Assembly: GCF_030440595.1 (NCBI RefSeq)
Contig: NZ_CP047452.1
Coordinates: forward strand, 1,612,001-1,676,000
Origin: Corynebacterium glucuronolyticum DSM 44120
GTDB taxonomy: Bacteria; Actinomycetota; Actinomycetes; Mycobacteriales; Mycobacteriaceae
Direction: 5' to 3'
Length of the DNA: 64,000 bases
A program made the translations under genes and the position numbers. Shown in pieces: positions 48,301 through 57,082 of this stretch; position 1 is the first letter of the stretch; every line of letters begins with the position of its first letter. Below the pieces are notes generated by a model. The model was not told where the DNA came from, made no database searches, and worked only from the letters and a program-made list of their open reading frames with translations.

Positions 48301-48681
48301 CTATTGCGCAACGAGGGCCGTTTCGAGTTGCGCGATGTCATTGTTAGGGGTCTGCTCCCCAGATCCGATGAAAAGCGAGCCTATAAGTACGAGACCGAAA
48401 AGAAGCCCAATACCCATATCCCTCATCTTTGCTGTGAGCGACGACACCGAAGACGTATGTGCACCCACCGTATTTTCGTTCGATGATTTGTGCGTGCGTG
48501 CCGTTTCTTCATCCGCTCGTGCGAATGTTCGATGTTCGCCATGTAAAGTTCGAACAGTGTGGCCACTGCGACGCACCCCTACTGGCGTACCGCCATTCCA
48601 CACAGCAACCGGGCACGCCACCTCGCGGCGGTACCCAACCATCCCGTTCGCGCCCTTTAATCCACTGGTAACAATAGCCAT
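48301..48681 (-). CDS. Small membrane protein divergent from lexA, possible DivS-like division inhibitor
   Basis: The 126-residue protein starts at ATG 48681 with a very good ribosome binding site (AAGGAAGG, spacing seven). It has a basic, His/Arg-rich N-terminal half and one membrane segment, GIGLLFGLVLIGSLFIG, near residue 90, with a short C-terminal tail outside. In C. glutamicum the SOS-induced division suppressor DivS lies between nrdR and lexA. In Mycobacterium Rv2719c takes that place. This protein is in the same position and has a single membrane segment, but I see no LysM domain. DivS-like function is inference from position. Confidence 0.65.
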   Translation of the reverse strand: MAIVTSGLKGANGMVGYRREVACPVAVWNGGTPVGVRRSGHTVRTLHGEHRTFARADEETARTHKSSNENTVGAHTSSVSSLTAKMRDMGIGLLFGLVLIGSLFIGSGEQTPNNDIAQLETALVAQ

Positions 48682-48756
48682 AGTAAACCTTCCTTACGCT
48701 TTCTTCTCTGTGCGGGCCCTACTTTACATATCGACACACACACGCTTCACTAGTTT

Positions 48757-48858
48757 TCGAACACATGCCCCATATTAGAACATGTGGTCGTCCTTGTAAA
48801 GACTCGTTCGCGCCGTCCGAACTGCCCACCCCCGTTCCCCTCTCGAACACCTGTTGTA
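48757..48858. promoter_or_regulatory. LexA operator region between lexA and the small membrane protein gene
   Basis: TCGAACACCTGTTGTA at 48843-48858 matches the corynebacterial SOS box (TCGAA[A/C]ANNTGTTCGA) except in its last few bases. It overlaps the -35 side of a TAGACT -10 element at 48866-48871 for lexA. A second left half, TCGAACACATG, at 48757-48767 lies on the side of the divergent gene. Both support LexA autoregulation and SOS control of the neighbour. Confidence 0.7.
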
Positions 48859-48954
48859 TCTTTGCTAGACTAAGAACTCGATAATGGACATCACCGAACG
48901 CAACGGTCGATCCATAATCACACCGGCAATTGCAAGACGCGGGTAAGGAAGAAT

Positions 48955-49665
48955 ATGGCAACGAGGAAGAAGCGCGCAGAGCACGCTAGCGGGAAGAAAC
49001 ATCTTGACCAGCGAGTGCTATCAGACCGCCAAAAGCGCATTATGGAGGTAATTAGGGATTCCGTCGCCCTCCGTGGATATCCGCCGAGTATTCGCGAGAT
49101 TGGTGATGCCACTGGACTCCAGTCCACGTCATCGGTTGCCTACCAGCTGAAGGAGCTCGAGAAGAAGGGTTTCCTTAAACGCGATCCGAATAAACCCCGT
49201 GCCGTAGATGTCCGTCACCTCCGCGAAACCGCACCCGAGAAATCCAAAGTTTCTATCGACGAGGACGGTGTACTCAAGGAAGGCTTCGTTGCACCGGCAT
49301 ACATCCCTGTTGTAGGGACCATTTCCGCCGGTCTCCCCGTTCTCGCCGAGGAGACGATTGAGGAATATATGCCTCTACCATCAGAACTCGTAGGTGATGG
49401 CGAACTTTTCATGCTGGAAGTTAACGGGCGCTCGATGAAGGACGCCGGAATCATGGATGGCGATTGGGTCATTTGCAAAAGGCAGTCCATCGCAGAAAAG
49501 GGCGACTTTGTAGCCGCGCTCATCGACGGCGAAGCGACGGTGAAGGAATTCCACAAGGACTCGACGGGCGTGTGGCTTCTGCCCTACAACGAAAGCTTTG
49601 ACCCGATTCCCGGCAATGACGCAGAGATTCTCGGCATTGTAACCGCCGTTTTCCGTAGCTACTAA
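48955..49665 (+). CDS. lexA: SOS repressor LexA
   Basis: LexA represses DNA-damage genes and cleaves itself when RecA filaments form. The 236-residue protein has an N-terminal winged helix with PPSIREIGDATGLQSTSSVAYQ (residues 43-64), the cleavage site Ala125-Gly126, the catalytic Ser160 in NGRSMKDAGI and Lys197 in GEATVKEF. All are intact. ATG at 48955 follows GTAAGGAAG. Divergent from the small membrane protein gene. Confidence 0.96.
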   Translation: MATRKKRAEHASGKKHLDQRVLSDRQKRIMEVIRDSVALRGYPPSIREIGDATGLQSTSSVAYQLKELEKKGFLKRDPNKPRAVDVRHLRETAPEKSKVSIDEDGVLKEGFVAPAYIPVVGTISAGLPVLAEETIEEYMPLPSELVGDGELFMLEVNGRSMKDAGIMDGDWVICKRQSIAEKGDFVAALIDGEATVKEFHKDSTGVWLLPYNESFDPIPGNDAEILGIVTAVFRSY

Positions 49666-49676
49666 AATCTTCCGCA

Positions 49677-49715
49677 CCGTCCAGCCGAGTTTTTCATCGA
49701 CTGGACGGTTTTTCT
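49677..49715 (+). terminator. Rho-independent terminator of lexA
   Basis: ACCGTCCAG and CTGGACGGT form a nine-base stem with a 15-base loop, followed by TTTTCTTTG, 12 bases after the lexA stop. Confidence 0.85.
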
Positions 49716-50095
49716 TTGCCCCATTCCCCTCTCCCCCACATGAGGGTAAGAGGCATGCCCGCATAGACATCTAACCATTTTTGTTTGCCCATTCGAAATC
49801 TTCTTACGACGCTTAATTTCGCACTACAGAGGGGTTCCTCAAATTTAGGGCAGGCTTCTGGCACTGCCCATCTTCGCGACGAATTACCAAACACGCATGC
49901 CCGAACGTAAGCAATCCCACAAATTTAATGCCACAATAGTGTTGGTTTTGATTAGGAGACACCGTATCAATGCCCGATTGCTGCTGATTTGCGGTGAGTA
50001 ATCCTCTGTATTTCGCAAAGCGTGGCACAAAACAGACCGGGTACGCCCTTAAGGGGTTTACTGCAGGGCCGAGCTAGGAATGGAGTGACCGACAA
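49716..50095 (+). other. sugR upstream region
   Basis: This 380-base region has no supportable gene. A very short frame ATG-CCC-GAT-TGC-TGC-stop at 49970-49987 has AGGAG 11 bases before it and lies 108 bases before sugR; see findings. TAAGGGGTTTACTGCAGGGCC near 50050 precedes the sugR ribosome binding site. Confidence 0.4.
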
Positions 50096-50878
50096 GTGTA
50101 TGCAGAAGAACGTAGGCGACAGATCACCTCGCTGACCGCGGTCGAAGGTCGCGTGAACGTAACCGAGCTTGCAGAAAGGTTTAACGTCACTGCCGAGACA
50201 ATCCGTAGGGATCTCGCTGTCCTCAATCAGGAGGGTGCCGTTCACCGCGTTCACGGTGGCGCGGTTGCTAGCCAGAATTACCAGACCACGGAACGAAGCG
50301 TAGACATCCGCGCACGCAGCGCTTCGGGAGCAAAGCACGATATTGCCAAGGCGGCACTGAAGTTCCTCCCTGAACCACAAGGAGGAATGTTCCTTGATGC
50401 GGGAACCACAGTCATGCAACTGGCCCACATGCTCGCAGAGCACCCGGACGCTAAGAAGTGGTCCATCGTTACTAATTGTCTGTCTATTGCACTCGATCTT
50501 GCCTCTGCCGGATTGGACGAGGTCCAGCTGCTTGGTGGCAGCGTTCGAGCCATCACCCAGGCTGTAGTCGGCGATACGGCACTGCGCGCTCTGGCGCTCA
50601 TGCGGGCAGATGTCGCTTTTATCGGCACCAACGCGCTGACCTTGGACCACGGACTGTCCACAGCCGATAGCCAGGAGGCTGCGGTGAAGAGAGCAATGAT
50701 CACCAACGCCCGCACCGTTGTCGCTCTGTGCGACTCCACCAAGATGGGCTCCGACTACCTTGTCTCTTTTGCCTCCCTTGATGACATCGACGTTGTCATC
50801 ACCGATACCGGAGCACCTCAGAGTTTCGTAGACGCGATGCGAGAACGCTCCATCAACGTCATTATCGCAGACGCTTAA
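50096..50878 (+). CDS. sugR: DeoR-type transcriptional regulator SugR
   Basis: SugR represses PTS and other sugar-uptake genes in C. glutamicum and responds to fructose and hexose phosphates. The 260-residue protein has the DeoR helix-turn-helix with VNVTELAERFNVTAETIRRD (residues 20-39) and the effector domain with FLDAGTTVMQLA and GTNALTLDHGLSTAD. The N-terminus MYAEERRRQI agrees with C. glutamicum SugR as I remember it. GTG at 50096 follows GGAATGGAGTG. It heads the sugar locus but ptsI does not follow it. Confidence 0.88.
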   Translation: MYAEERRRQITSLTAVEGRVNVTELAERFNVTAETIRRDLAVLNQEGAVHRVHGGAVASQNYQTTERSVDIRARSASGAKHDIAKAALKFLPEPQGGMFLDAGTTVMQLAHMLAEHPDAKKWSIVTNCLSIALDLASAGLDEVQLLGGSVRAITQAVVGDTALRALALMRADVAFIGTNALTLDHGLSTADSQEAAVKRAMITNARTVVALCDSTKMGSDYLVSFASLDDIDVVITDTGAPQSFVDAMRERSINVIIADA

Positions 50879-51228
50879 ACATCAACGCACAAGCCGAGGG
50901 AAGCCACATTCCCTCGGCTTTTCTTCGCACCCCTCAACCTTTGCCCGTTTTCACACATTTTGCACGTGTCCTAAGTCTCATTATTCATGCACACCTTCTA
51001 ATCCACACATGTGCGCGTTACAGTGTAAGCACAGGTCGTTAACCACTTTGTAGACTGCCACATTCCGGGTACACCCCAGAGGAATTTCCCACCTCTCACG
51101 ATGTCCGGTTTCCCTCAGTTTTCAAGTGGGATCGCAAAGATCGCACCAAGTGAAGTCGATAGGACAACACCAGATCAGGCTCTGCTTCACGCTGGGTGGT
51201 GTGGCGCATGTTAGGAAGGAGGAGACGC
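50879..51228. other. Gap between sugR and fruR
   Basis: After the sugR terminator about 300 bases lead to fruR. In C. glutamicum this place holds ptsI and a second 1-phosphofructokinase gene. Nothing recognisable of either remains on either strand. Confidence 0.6.
50892..50925 (+). terminator. Rho-independent terminator after sugR
   Basis: AGCCGAGGGAA and TTCCCTCGGCT form a perfect 11-base stem around a six-base loop, followed by TTTCTTC, starting 13 bases after the sugR stop. Confidence 0.9.
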
Positions 51229-52059
51229 ATGAGGTTTTCAGAACGCCAAGAGCTCATTGAAACTTCGCTCGCTCGAGACGGCCATGTCAGCGTTCCATCG
51301 CTTGCAAAGGCGTGTGGCGTTGCCCCCGAGACGGCGAGACGAGATTTAGCCAAGTTGGAAAAAATGGGTCTCGTACGCCGAGTGCACGGCGGAGCAATAC
51401 CGCCGACACATGAGGGAAGTGAGCCCGATAGTTACACAGCAAACCTTGTTCAGGTCGCTGCGCCAAGCTACCGCGAAGAAACCGCGTACTCCGATAAGAC
51501 ACAGCAGCACGTGCCGGAAAAATCGGCTATCGCTCGTGCAGCACTGGAGCTGATCCCCTCGGGGCCGTGTTCCATCACAATTGACGCCGGGACTACTACC
51601 GCTGCCCTCGCAGCAGCTCTACGCCATTCGTCACCGGACAAAGGGTCCACGTTTGTGACTAATTCTATGCCGGTCGCTGAGATTCTTTCTGGTGGCGGGC
51701 TTACCGGTGTCAACGTCGTCGGTGGCAACGTTCGGCCGTATACACGGGCAATCGTTGGCGAGGCGGCCGCGCGCCACTTTTACTCACTACGAGCAGATAT
51801 CGCCTTCATCGCTGCAAATGGCGTGACTCCCTCCCACGGCTTTTCTACACCGGATCCAACGGAGGCTGCCGTTAAGAGCGCCATCGCTCGCTCGGCAAAG
51901 AAGACGGTTGCCCTTGTTGATTCTTCCAAGATCGGACGCGACTTTCTTGTCACCTTCGCCCAGTTGACCACGGTTGACGCGATCGTGACGGATATTCACG
52001 CGCCACGGGAATTTCTAGAAACCTGTTTCCAATACAACATAAAGGTTGTTACTGCATGA
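51229..52059 (+). CDS. fruR: DeoR-type transcriptional regulator FruR
   Basis: The 276-residue DeoR protein controls the fructose PTS genes in C. glutamicum. It has the helix-turn-helix VSVPSLAKACGVAPETARRD (residues 20-39) and the effector core with ITIDAGTTTAALAAAL, TNSMPVAEILSGG and AANGVTPSHGFSTPD. ATG at 51229 has AGGAAGGAGGAG in front and was preferred over the frame start at 51196. Its stop overlaps the fruK start by four bases (ATGA), so the two are translated together. Confidence 0.88.
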   Translation: MRFSERQELIETSLARDGHVSVPSLAKACGVAPETARRDLAKLEKMGLVRRVHGGAIPPTHEGSEPDSYTANLVQVAAPSYREETAYSDKTQQHVPEKSAIARAALELIPSGPCSITIDAGTTTAALAAALRHSSPDKGSTFVTNSMPVAEILSGGGLTGVNVVGGNVRPYTRAIVGEAAARHFYSLRADIAFIAANGVTPSHGFSTPDPTEAAVKSAIARSAKKTVALVDSSKIGRDFLVTFAQLTTVDAIVTDIHAPREFLETCFQYNIKVVTA

Positions 52060-53018
52060 TTGTTACTGTGACGGCTAACCCGTCAATTGACCAAACGCTG
52101 TATCTTCCAGGTTTCCTGGAAAGAGACTCTGTCCACCGCCTCACGGGCCACGAGTCCGTTGCCGGTGGCAAGGGCATCAACGTATCGGTCGCGCTGCACA
52201 AGGCGGATGTGCCAACCAAGGCCATTTTCCCAGCGCACGCCGACGATTATTTCATCGGTTTGTTAAATCGTACCGGTGTTCCCCAGCGTCGCGTAGACAT
52301 CGCTGGCCAGGTACGCACAAACGTGACGTTGTGTGAACCCGATGGAACGACGACGAAGCTGAATGAGGGTGGCGCGGAGCTGTCTGCAGACGAGCGCGCT
52401 GCTTTCGAACACGCCATTCTGGAGGAGGCCCGCGAAGCAGACATCGTCGTCTTCGCAGGATCGCTGCCACCTGGTCTGCCGACCGATTGGTACGCGCACA
52501 TGGTGCGTGTTCTCCGCCGGGAGACTCCCAAGGTGCTCATCTGCGTCGATACCTCAGATCGGCCACTGCAGGAACTGGCAGCCTCGTTCCCGGAGACATC
52601 CCCGGATCTTATTAAGCCGAATGCTTTCGAGCTTGGGCAGATCCTCGGCATCGACGGCAACGCACTGGAGACTGCTGGTAAGAACGGTTCCTACGGCCCC
52701 GTTATCGAGGCAGCGAACACGCTTCAGGCCAAGGGCGTTCAGCTAGCCCTGATCACTCTCGGGGCCGCCGGCGCTCTGCTTGTGTCGCCCGAGGGCTCGT
52801 TCCTCGCCACTCCCCCTCCGACCGATCCAGTTTCCACAGTGGGCGCTGGCGATAGCTCCCTTGCTGGATTCCTGCGTGCCCGCCACTTGGGAAAGCCGAT
52901 GGTGGAGAGTGCGGCGATGGCTGTCGCCTACGGTTCCGCAGCGACAGCACTGCCGGGAACAACGATTCCCGCTCCCGACCAGATCAATCTGGAGCAGACC
53001 GCAGCCCGCGCGCTGTAA
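52056..53018 (+). CDS. fruK: 1-phosphofructokinase
   Basis: FruK makes fructose 1,6-bisphosphate from the fructose 1-phosphate that the PTS delivers. The 320-residue PfkB-family kinase has ANPSIDQTLYL, the binding loop GGKGINVSVALHKA, the PfkB C-terminal signature DPVSTVGAGDSSLAGFL with the catalytic Asp, and normal length. Its start overlaps fruR. fruA follows 77 bases downstream. Confidence 0.95.
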   Translation: MIVTVTANPSIDQTLYLPGFLERDSVHRLTGHESVAGGKGINVSVALHKADVPTKAIFPAHADDYFIGLLNRTGVPQRRVDIAGQVRTNVTLCEPDGTTTKLNEGGAELSADERAAFEHAILEEAREADIVVFAGSLPPGLPTDWYAHMVRVLRRETPKVLICVDTSDRPLQELAASFPETSPDLIKPNAFELGQILGIDGNALETAGKNGSYGPVIEAANTLQAKGVQLALITLGAAGALLVSPEGSFLATPPPTDPVSTVGAGDSSLAGFLRARHLGKPMVESAAMAVAYGSAATALPGTTIPAPDQINLEQTAARAL

Positions 53019-53095
53019 TCGTAAAACGTATAGACATCATTTCATCGTGCACCCTCTGGATGCACGGTCACTGAATCGAAGGAATCGACTGACTA

Positions 53096-55201
53096 ATGGA
53101 GACAAAGATTATTAACCCCTCCTTGGTGAGGTTGGACGCCGATCTCGGCTCCACGCCTGACGAGGTTATTTCGGGGCTCGCTGCCGTCGTCACGGATGCC
53201 GGCCGCTCAACCAGCGTCGACGAGCTTGCTGCGGCTGCACATGCCCGCGAGGCCAAGTCCCACACCGGCGTGCCCGGCGGTGTGGCAATCCCCCACTGCC
53301 GCTGTGCGGCGGTTACCGAGCCAACCCTCGGCTTTGCTCGCCTCAAGGACCCGGTGGACTTCGGTGCACCGGATGGCCCCGCAGATCTTACGTTCCTTAT
53401 CGCTGCCCCAGAGGGCGGCGGACGCGAACACCTGAAGATTCTGTCCACGCTCGCCCGTGCGCTGGTGAACAAGGAGTTCGTGGCCAGCCTCCGCGCCGCT
53501 GGCTCTGACGAGGAAGTCGTTGCCCTCATCACAGAGGTGCTGAACAACCCGCCGAAAAAGAAAAAGAAGAAGCCGGCTTCCACGGAGGCCACAGCGGCTG
53601 GTGCTGGTGCTGCAGCGGCAGCCGCCGCCCCCGCTGAGAAGCAGGAGGACGCAGCCGCACCCGTGACCCGTATCGTGGCTATTACCGCGTGCCCCACGGG
53701 TATCGCCCACACGTACATGGCTGCCGACTCGCTGACCAACACCGCCGACGAGATGGACGGCGTGGAGCTCACCGTCGAGACGCAGGGTTCGTCCGCTGTG
53801 ACGCCGATGGATCCCGAGGTTATTGCCGCTGCTGACGCCGTGATCTTCGCTACCGACGTGGGAGTGAAGGATCGCGAGCGCTTTGCGGGGAAGCCCGTTA
53901 TTGAGTCCGGCGTGAAGCGCGCCATCAATGAGCCCCGCATCATGATTGAAGAGGCCATTGCGGCCAGCAAGGATCCGAACGCACACCGCGTTTCCGGAAA
54001 TGCCGGTGCAGCCAAGGCGGAGGCGGCCGATTCCGGTTCGTCGCTGAGCTGGCCGAAGCGCATCCAGCAGGCCATCATGACCGGTGTGAGCTACATGGTT
54101 CCGTTCGTCGCGGCGGGCGGTTTGCTCCTGGCCCTTGGCTTCCTGTTCGGTGGTTACGATATGGCCAATGCGTGGGAGACTATCGTGAAGGACTACTCCA
54201 TCACGAACCTCCCGGGTCACGACATCACTGTCGATGGTGAGGTGATAAACCTGACCAAGGCCGGGTTTAGCCTGTACCTCGGTGCCGTCCTCTTCGCTAC
54301 GGGACAAATGGCCATGGGCTTCATCGTGGCGGCGCTGTCTGGTTACACCGCGTTTGCTATCGCTGGCCGCCCAGGCATCGCGCCTGGCTTTGTCGGTGGT
54401 GCGATTTCTGTACTCCTCGGCGCCGGCTTCATCGGTGGCCTGGTTACCGGTGTTCTCGCCGGTTTTGTGGCGTGGTGGATCGGTTCGTGGAAGGTTCACC
54501 GCGTCATCGCGTCGCTCATGCCTGTGGTGATCATTCCGCTTCTCACATCCCTCATCGTCGGCCTTGCAATGTTCTTCCTCCTCGGCGCTCCGCTCGCCGG
54601 GATCATGAACGGCCTGACCAACTGGCTGAACTCCATGACGGGTACGTCGGCTGTCCTGCTCGGCATTATTCTCGGCCTCATGATGTGTTTCGACCTCGGT
54701 GGCCCGGTGAATAAGGCTGCGTACCTGTTCGGTACTGCGGGGCTGTCCGCTGGTGACGAGGCTTCGCTAAAGATCATGGCTGCAGTCATGGCTGCCGGCA
54801 TGGTTCCGCCCATCGCACTGTCCATCGCCACGTTCGTCCGCCCGCGCGTGTTCACTCCGGCGGAGCAGGAGAACGGCAAGTCTTCTTGGCTGCTGGGTCT
54901 GTCCTTCGTTTCCGAGGGCGCGATCCCGTTCGCCGCGGCTGATCCGCTGCGCGTCATCCCGTCCATGATGGTAGGTGGCGCAGTGACCGGTGCGCTGTCG
55001 ATGCTCTTTGGAGCGGGCTCCCGCGCCCCACACGGTGGTGTGTTCGTCCTCTTCGCCATCGAACCGAAGATCGGCTGGTTGATTTCCATTATCGCTGGTG
55101 TCATCGTCTCCGCTGCAGCCGTTGTACTGCTGAAGATGGTCTGGCCGCAGAAGATCGTGGAGAAGCAGGCCGAGGCAGCAAAGGCTGAGGCTCACGCCTA
55201 G
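53096..55201 (+). CDS. fruA: PTS fructose-specific EIIABC transporter
   Basis: This 701-residue protein imports fructose as fructose 1-phosphate. It has the EIIA domain with the phosphorylated His67 (GGVAIPHCRC), a Lys-rich and Ala-rich linker (about residues 150-185), the EIIB domain with Cys199 (ITACPTGIAHTYM) and the EIIC membrane domain from about residue 320, with repeated glycine-rich membrane segments such as VPFVAAGGLLLALGFLFGG. The order A-B-C is the corynebacterial form (PtsF). ATG at 53096 follows GAAGGAA. Confidence 0.95.
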   Translation: METKIINPSLVRLDADLGSTPDEVISGLAAVVTDAGRSTSVDELAAAAHAREAKSHTGVPGGVAIPHCRCAAVTEPTLGFARLKDPVDFGAPDGPADLTFLIAAPEGGGREHLKILSTLARALVNKEFVASLRAAGSDEEVVALITEVLNNPPKKKKKKPASTEATAAGAGAAAAAAAPAEKQEDAAAPVTRIVAITACPTGIAHTYMAADSLTNTADEMDGVELTVETQGSSAVTPMDPEVIAAADAVIFATDVGVKDRERFAGKPVIESGVKRAINEPRIMIEEAIAASKDPNAHRVSGNAGAAKAEAADSGSSLSWPKRIQQAIMTGVSYMVPFVAAGGLLLALGFLFGGYDMANAWETIVKDYSITNLPGHDITVDGEVINLTKAGFSLYLGAVLFATGQMAMGFIVAALSGYTAFAIAGRPGIAPGFVGGAISVLLGAGFIGGLVTGVLAGFVAWWIGSWKVHRVIASLMPVVIIPLLTSLIVGLAMFFLLGAPLAGIMNGLTNWLNSMTGTSAVLLGIILGLMMCFDLGGPVNKAAYLFGTAGLSAGDEASLKIMAAVMAAGMVPPIALSIATFVRPRVFTPAEQENGKSSWLLGLSFVSEGAIPFAAADPLRVIPSMMVGGAVTGALSMLFGAGSRAPHGGVFVLFAIEPKIGWLISIIAGVIVSAAAVVLLKMVWPQKIVEKQAEAAKAEAHA

Positions 55202-55218
55202 CTTCCGCCCTCTTTCCC

Positions 55219-55252
55219 ACCCCGCAGTTCATCCGAGCTGCGGGGTTTCTTT
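55219..55252 (+). terminator. Rho-independent terminator of fruA
   Basis: ACCCCGCAG and CTGCGGGGT form a nine-base stem around a ten-base loop, followed by TTCTTTTG, 18 bases after the fruA stop. It separates fruA from ptsH. Confidence 0.85.
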
Positions 55253-55420
55253 TGTGGGATTTACGTCACAGCGGTGCCCGGTTTCGCACAAAGCGGTCAC
55301 GGTTGGGCCATTCTCGGGTACGATGTAGCGTAATAAAAGAACACGTGGCTTTTGCCGGGTTTTCGTTTGCTCACGTACCAGCCACGCTGCACTATTACCC
55401 AACTTGAAAGGATCTCTAGC

Positions 55421-55690
55421 ATGGCTTCTAAGACTGTTAAGGTCGGTTCCTCCGTCGGACTTCACGCTCGCCCGGCTACCATCATCGCCGAGGCTGCCAG
55501 CAACTACGACGAGGACATCGAGCTCCTCATTGTCGGCGCTGACGAGGACGACGAGGCCGACGCTGCCTCCAGTCTCTCCATCATGGCTATGGGCGCTGAG
55601 CACGGCGACGAGGTTACTGTGACCTCCGACAACGCCGAGGCTGTTGAGGCCATCGCCGCTCTCATCGAGAAGGATCTCGATGCCGAGTAA
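55421..55690 (+). CDS. ptsH: PTS phosphocarrier protein HPr
   Basis: HPr carries the phosphate from Enzyme I to the sugar-specific EIIA. The 89-residue protein has the active histidine His15 in VGLHARPA and the second motif SLSIMAMGA with the regulatory serine region near residue 53. A short acidic insertion (DEDDEAD) precedes that motif, as in C. glutamicum HPr. ATG at 55421 follows GAAAGGAT. It is separated from fruA by a terminator and probably has its own promoter. Confidence 0.96.
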   Translation: MASKTVKVGSSVGLHARPATIIAEAASNYDEDIELLIVGADEDDEADAASSLSIMAMGAEHGDEVTVTSDNAEAVEAIAALIEKDLDAE

Positions 55691-55702
55691 TCTTTCCTAG
55701 AT

Positions 55703-55733
55703 AAAAAGCACCAGCTTTTCGCTGGTGCTTTTT
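55703..55733. terminator. Bidirectional terminator between ptsH and uracil permease gene
   Basis: AAAAAGCACCAGC and GCTGGTGCTTTTT form a perfect 13-base stem with a five-base loop, with T-runs on both strands. It lies between two converging genes. Confidence 0.92.
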
Positions 55734-55748
55734 GCTTGTCGACGCTTC

Positions 55749-57035
55749 CTACCGGGCGTAGATGTTCGTCCCCTCGCCGACGTGCTCGTAGAGCCATTTC
55801 ATGATCGGGAACAGGATAATGATTCCTGCCGAGCCCCACGCGATTCCCTGCAGCTCAATGCCGAAGATCGTGAGTGTCAGGTTGCCGATTCCGGCGACGA
55901 GCGCGACGGCAGCTGCTGTGAGGTTGACGGGGTTGTTGAAGTTCACGTTGTTGTCCTGCCAGATGCGGATGCCCAGCATGCCGATGAGCCCGTACAGGAC
56001 AAGCGTCGCGCCACCGAGCACACCGGTGGGAATGGTGAATATGAGCGCCCCGAACTTGGGGATGAAGGCCAGCGCGATCGCCGTCAGCGCTGCCACCCAG
56101 TATGCGGCTGTGGAGTAGACCTTCGTCGCAGCCATGACACCGACATTTTCGGCGTAGGTCGTCGTACCGGAGCCGCCGAAGCAGCCAGCGAAGGTCGTTG
56201 CCACACCGTCGGCAAGCAGTGCGTCGCCCGCCAGATCATCCATGTCCTGGCCTGTCATGGCGGAGACGGCTTTCACGTGACCGACATTTTCGGCAATGAG
56301 CACGATGATGACGGGCAGGGTTACGAAGATAACTGCGGGGTGAAACTCCGGCGTGTGGAACGTCGGCAGGCCAATCCACGGAGCTGCGGCGATTGCTTCC
56401 TCTGCGCCTTCCGAGAGGTTTCCTGTCAGCGCCGCGAAAACCCACCCGATGACCACGCCGATGAGAATACCGAGGCGGGAGACCATTCCACGGCCAGCCA
56501 CGGTGCAGATCAGAATGGAAAACAGGGTTACCGAGGCAACCAGCGGTGAGCTAGCAAAGTTCGTTGCCGCTGTCGGTGCCAGGTTGAGCCCGATCAGCGC
56601 CACGATAGCGCCAGTAACGGTCGGCGGCATGACGGCATCGAGGACCTTCTTGCCTGCGGCCTTGACGATGAGCCCCACAACGATGAGCAAGACACCGGTA
56701 ACCACCACGCCACCCAGCCGGGCGGACATGGACTCCCCCGCCGTCGCCGTCAGTGGCGCGATAAAGGCGAAGGAGCTTCCAAGGTAGGAAGGAAGACGGT
56801 TGCGGGTAATGAGCAGGAAGATAATCGTGCCCAGCCCGGAGAACAAGAGCGTCGTGTTGACGGGGAATCCGGTCAGCGTGGGCACGAGCAGCGTCGCCCC
56901 GAACATGGCGATGACATGCTGCATCCCGATACCAATGGTCCGTGGCCATGACAGCCTTTCTTCCGGCGCGACCACGCCGCCTGGTTCGATATGCCTGCCG
57001 TCTCCGTGGACGGTCCAGCCCCAATTCCAATTCAC
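55749..57035 (-). CDS. uraA: Uracil-xanthine permease family (NCS2) transporter
   Basis: The 428-residue inner-membrane protein has about 14 predicted membrane segments and the NCS2 signature with ALLADGVATTFAGCFGG, TTTYAENVGVMAATKV and the substrate-binding Glu motif IVLIAENVGHVKAVS. The start WNWGWTVHG and overall similarity point to the UraA branch. GTG at 57035 follows GGGAG. hflX is upstream on the same strand, 47 bases away, so the two may be co-transcribed. Confidence 0.9.
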   Translation of the reverse strand: MNWNWGWTVHGDGRHIEPGGVVAPEERLSWPRTIGIGMQHVIAMFGATLLVPTLTGFPVNTTLLFSGLGTIIFLLITRNRLPSYLGSSFAFIAPLTATAGESMSARLGGVVVTGVLLIVVGLIVKAAGKKVLDAVMPPTVTGAIVALIGLNLAPTAATNFASSPLVASVTLFSILICTVAGRGMVSRLGILIGVVIGWVFAALTGNLSEGAEEAIAAAPWIGLPTFHTPEFHPAVIFVTLPVIIVLIAENVGHVKAVSAMTGQDMDDLAGDALLADGVATTFAGCFGGSGTTTYAENVGVMAATKVYSTAAYWVAALTAIALAFIPKFGALIFTIPTGVLGGATLVLYGLIGMLGIRIWQDNNVNFNNPVNLTAAAVALVAGIGNLTLTIFGIELQGIAWGSAGIIILFPIMKWLYEHVGEGTNIYAR

Positions 57036-57082
57036 GAACTCCCATTATCCCAAGTCGCAAGCGGGAAAGGAAACTGAGGGGC

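Noticed and set aside
55251..55275. TGTG...CACA stretch upstream of ptsH as a GlxR site
   Set aside because: The half-sites are 18 bases end to end instead of 16 and the centre does not match.
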